A DNA stretch of 64,000 bases, taken from positions 129,388,594 to 129,452,593 of the forward strand of contig NC_062218.1 of NCBI RefSeq assembly GCF_902686445.1, given 5' to 3'. A program made the translations under genes and the position numbers. Under the pieces are notes generated by a model. It ran no database searches. It was not told the DNA's origin and worked only from the letters and a program-made list of their open reading frames with translations. This stretch comes from Sciurus carolinensis (taxonomy: Eukaryota > Chordata > Mammalia > Rodentia > Sciuridae). This document shows positions 12,454 to 64,000 of the stretch, in pieces; within the stretch, counting starts at the first letter, position 1, and every line of letters begins with the position of its first letter.

Positions 12454-12460
12454 TATATAT
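12311..12460 (+). repeat. ID SINE with sciurid tail and (AT)n(AC)n
   Basis: Body lacks part of the anticodon-loop region; tail gttccatcaacatct followed by poly(A), (TA)n and (CA)n at 12418-12458. Confidence 0.88.
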
Positions 12461-12679
12461 TAAGAAAAAGAAATAAAGAATACTGGAAAAGGTAATTTCT
12501 ACATAGGTAAATTTAAGTCAGTATTCTTTTTAGTTTATAGCACCTCATAAATTATAAATCTTACCTTGAAGGGACTAGAATGTACATATGAAGATGTATT
12601 TTGTGACAATAGTAACAAAAAAGCAATGGGACAGAACTATAGAAGCAAAGTTTTTGTGGCTATAAAACTAAGATCACAG

Positions 12680-12750
12680 ATCGTGGCTATGGCTCAGTGG
12701 TACAGCACATGTTTATCATGCACAAGGCTGATTTCAATTTCCAGTATATA
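12680..12750 (+). repeat. ID SINE, diverged
   Basis: gtggctatggctcagtggta then atgcacaaggctgatttcaa; short and old. Confidence 0.75.
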
Positions 12751-12907
12751 AAACAAAAAGTAACAAAAACTAAGTTGGTATTAATTGAACTACACTATTA
12801 TATATTAAGATGTTAACTGTAAACCAGGATTCTCACTACAAAAATAAACAACAACAAATATACATGTATATTGAGAGAGAGAGAGAGAAGGAAATAAGGG
12901 CAAAACA

Positions 12908-13060
12908 ACATGGCACACAAATATTCAGGAAGCTATGGAAGAGTAATTGCTTGAGCCCAGGAGTTTGATGTCAGCCTGAGGATGTAGTTCAGTGGTAGAG
13001 CACCTGCCTAGCATGCCTAGACCCTGAGTTTGAGCCATAGCATCCCACAAAGCACAAAAG
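12908..13060 (+). repeat. MEN SINE, truncated B1 half
   Basis: Preceded by (GA)n at 12866-12887. B1 text ggagtttgatgtcagcctga runs straight into gatgtagttcagtggtagag. Confidence 0.75.
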
Positions 13061-13229
13061 AAAATAGTTATCTAGCACAAAAGAAGGTAGTAACTAAGAC
13101 ATTTTATAATTTAAGCACTCATAGCAATAAATTTCTCTCTGAACACTGCTGTCATTGCATCTCGCTAAGTTTTATGAATGCACTAAAAAAACCCCGATGA
13201 ATTGTTTCTTTCTTTCTTTCATCCACTTC

Positions 13230-13432
13230 ATTCATTTTGATAATTGGGACTGAACCCACGGGCTCACACATGCTAGGCAAGTGATCTACCAGAGATACGT
13301 CCCTAGTTCTTTTTATTTTTTATTTTGACATAAGGTCTTGCTAAATTGCCCAGGTTGTCCTTGAACTTGTGATCTCCTGCTTTGGCCTAGAGAGTAGCTG
13401 GGATTATACCTGTGTGCCACCATAACCAGCTA
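13230..13432 (-). repeat. MEN SINE
   Basis: Reverse ID half, linker tttttattttttattttgac, reverse B1 half to the end ccaccataaccagc. Confidence 0.92.
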
Positions 13433-14345
13433 GATTGCACATTTTAAAATGTTCAGATTAAATATAAACAAAATAATGAGTTCTATGTAATCTGAATTTT
13501 ACCTTAATTTTACAAGTTCCAATAGTGATTAAAACCTAAAACAGACATTATTTCAGCTTTAAGTCTTAAATGGAACAAGACTGCTGACAAATTTTAAAAC
13601 CAGTTCTAAATGGGGACATTTAGAACAAATTAGCAATCTGGGTTCTGTACTAAGAAGAACGCTATGATGCAGCAGAGATGATGCCAGCATAAGTGGTTCA
13701 CTTATCAAATGGTTCAGTTCCTTCTGCCTTGCTTCTCTTGCACATGAACTTTAAAAAAAAAAATCCACACAAAAAACATTTTTTTAAGTTCATTACAAAG
13801 ATGTTCAGATTAAATATAAACAAAATAGGTCAGGATGCCCTAGTATGCAATGGAACAACCCGGGGCAGGTGGGGGCAGGAATCAAGATGGAAGATGCCAA
13901 TGGAATAAATTCCTTCTGGAATATTATAAATTAGGGTTGAAAACCAATCCTGGTTGCTCTTAGATAAAGCATTATTTATATCCTTTAGGTGCTGGTATTA
14001 GTTGTTCATTTGTTGTTTTGTTAAAGTTATGAATGAACTCATTGTGTATAACTTCAAAGGCAATACTTGTTTGAACATTATTTTCTAACCTAAACTTTGG
14101 CTGGAATATTGAACCTCTAAGAAGAATTAATGGGTCAGTCTTCCTTTTAGTGTGATTTTCAAATTTGAGTCCCACACACAGATCATTCTACCTCTGTATA
14201 TTTATGAACTAATATATGAAACTATTTTTTTCTTTTAGGTATTCCTTCTTTTCAGTCCTTCCTAGAACTGACCTCACATTCTCTGTAATACATCTATGTC
14301 AACTTTGATCCAACTCAAGCCTGAAACAGAACCAACAGTACATAC
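13433..14345. other. Intron adjoining W19, with an internal 27-bp direct repeat
   Basis: No known repeat seen. A 27-bp sequence starting atgttcagattaaatataaa occurs identically at 13449-13475 and 13801-13827. No terminal DDX46 exon was found here. Confidence 0.6.
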
Positions 14346-62996
<48,651 letters not shown>

Positions 62997-63094
62997 CTGA
63001 AAGGGAGACAATTTTCATTTATTCTACAACCAAAGGGAGTTATTATTTCAGATCATGATTCTGTGCCATTTGAAAAGGACTGCTACTTGTGTGC

Positions 63095-63282
63095 TGCTTG
63101 TAAGTGCACACGGGGAGGTGTGGTACTCCACCACCAAGCTATATCCCCAGTCCTTTTTCTTTTTCTTTTCTTATTTTGAGACTGGATCCTGCTAAGTTGT
63201 TCTGATCGGCCTCAGTTATATGATCCTCTCCTGCCTCAGCCTCCCAAGTTGCTGGGATTATAGGTATACACCAGAGCACTCT
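63095..63282 (-). repeat. MEN SINE
   Basis: ID half heavily changed; B1 half gcctcccaagttgctgggat clear. Confidence 0.85.
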
Positions 63283-63310
63283 GCTGAACAAAGCTTCTTA
63301 ATTATCACCA

Positions 63311-63510
63311 TTGTTGCCTGGCACAGTATCACATGTCTGTGAACCAGGAGACTTGGGAGGCTGAGACAGGAGGATCACCAAGTTCAAGGCCAGCCTCAAC
63401 AACTTAGCAAGATCCTGTTCACAAAAAAAATGTTTAAGGGGGGATGGGGGGACTCAATAGTAATAGCATCCCTGGGTTAAATACCCGGTATCAAAAATAA
63501 ATAAATAAAT
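63311..63510 (+). repeat. MEN SINE
   Basis: gttgcctggcacagtatcac; ID half eroded; (AAAT)n end. Confidence 0.87.
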
Positions 63511-63571
63511 TTACAATTATTAAAGGCAGAGGCCTCAATTAATGATCAAAACAACTAAAAAAGAAACAAGT

Positions 63572-63843
63572 AGGAGATCCAAGATGGTGGACTAGAGGGA
63601 GGCTGCGTTCCTTGTCACTCCGTAACTCAGATTTCAAGCAGAGGATATCTGTTTCTCAGTGGGGCAGTTTTTGCTGCTTATCAGTCCCCTGCTGTTTACC
63701 CCATTTGTCCACTGCGATTATCTGCAGTCTGCCAGCACATCGACTACTTTTTGAGTGCAGACTGCTCACTGACTGGCACCTATCATTCACCATTTGCCTG
63801 CCTCTTGCCTGCCCATCGCCTGCCTTTCACCTACCCATCACCC
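63572..63843 (+). mobile_element. L1 5' UTR fragment (5' end only)
   Basis: Aligns with 3704-3975 of the large L1 (agatccaagatggtggacta...tttttgctgcttatca), then stops at a short A-run. aaacaagt occurs on both sides (63564-63571 and 63847-63854). Confidence 0.88.
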
Positions 63844-63907
63844 AAAAAACAAGTCAAGTCAAGTCTAGCAAATACTCAATGAAAATATTACGGTATTACT
63901 TTTATAT

Positions 63908-64000
63908 TGGCTGCGGGTTATAGCTCAGAGGTAGAGCACTTGCCTATAGTGTGCAAGGCTTTGGTTTGATCCCTAGCACCAAACAAACAAAAAAAAAAAA
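63908..64000 (+). repeat. ID SINE, cut by window end
   Basis: ggctgcgggttatagctcag; ggtttgatccctagcacc; CAAA tail. Confidence 0.9.

Larger units (their letters stand above)
10468..12960 (+). mobile_element. Old L1 relic (ORF1 region and spacer), cut up by SINEs
   Basis: Pieces at 10480-10764, 11600-11660, 11870-12010, 12130-12310 and probably 12460-12680 follow L1 ORF1 order (e.g. gacttgtggaacaccatcaa at about 10639, then the 'ccagaatactgtacttcaaaaatgaaggt' class of text near 11985). Gaps are younger insertions. Confidence 0.7.

Noticed and set aside
13972..14175. Minus-strand open frame as the terminal DDX46 exon
   Set aside because: Its translation does not match the expected C-terminus and no suitable acceptor keeps the W19 phase.

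Overview
The window is mammalian nuclear DNA, almost certainly from a squirrel-family rodent (ground squirrel, marmot or tree squirrel). The clue is the dense cover of two SINE types. ID elements are derived from tRNA-Ala, often with a tail resembling 'ataaaggtccatcaacaactaaaa'. The other type is a B1-plus-ID dimer (the MEN, or B1-dID, type described in sciurids). Rodent L1 copies are also present. There is no bacterial-style gene content.

One protein gene is present, spliced on the minus strand: DDX46 (the human/yeast Prp5 orthologue), a DEAD-box RNA helicase that helps U2 snRNP join the intron branch site. Nineteen coding exons (called W1-W19 here in transcript order) can be placed with splice sites and matching reading phase, from W1 at 62853-62996 to W19 at 14346-14490. 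They total 2768 nt. Compared with the 1031-residue human protein as I remember it, they cover residues of about 70-992 without a gap: Walker A falls at 416-423 and DEAD at 529-532. The first coding exon(s) lie beyond the right edge. The last coding exon (about 39 residues) and the 3' UTR were not found and probably lie beyond the left edge. No second gene is recognisable.

Layout: 1-14345 is the last intron captured, packed with L1, including a nearly full-length but broken L1 at 3697-10137 lying against an older L1 ORF2 fragment. 14346-23241 holds the C-terminal exons and helicase motifs V-VI. 31969-33028 holds motifs III-IV. 33029-44780 is an 11.75 kb intron swollen by one ancient L1 relic. 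44781-55348 holds most helicase-core exons plus the acidic/DPLD linker. 55349-62996 holds the charged, coiled N-terminal exons. 63000-64000 is intron with SINEs and a stray L1 5' end.

The repeats are mostly ordinary, but several show informative structure: an apparent GC-AG intron in DDX46, an unidentified poly(A)-tailed retrocopy at 50788-51093, two IDs inserted at the same target site, several SINE-in-SINE nests, and an L1 copy consisting only of its 5' end. I found no evidence of a novel multi-gene system. Family names for old repeats are from memory and no database was searched.
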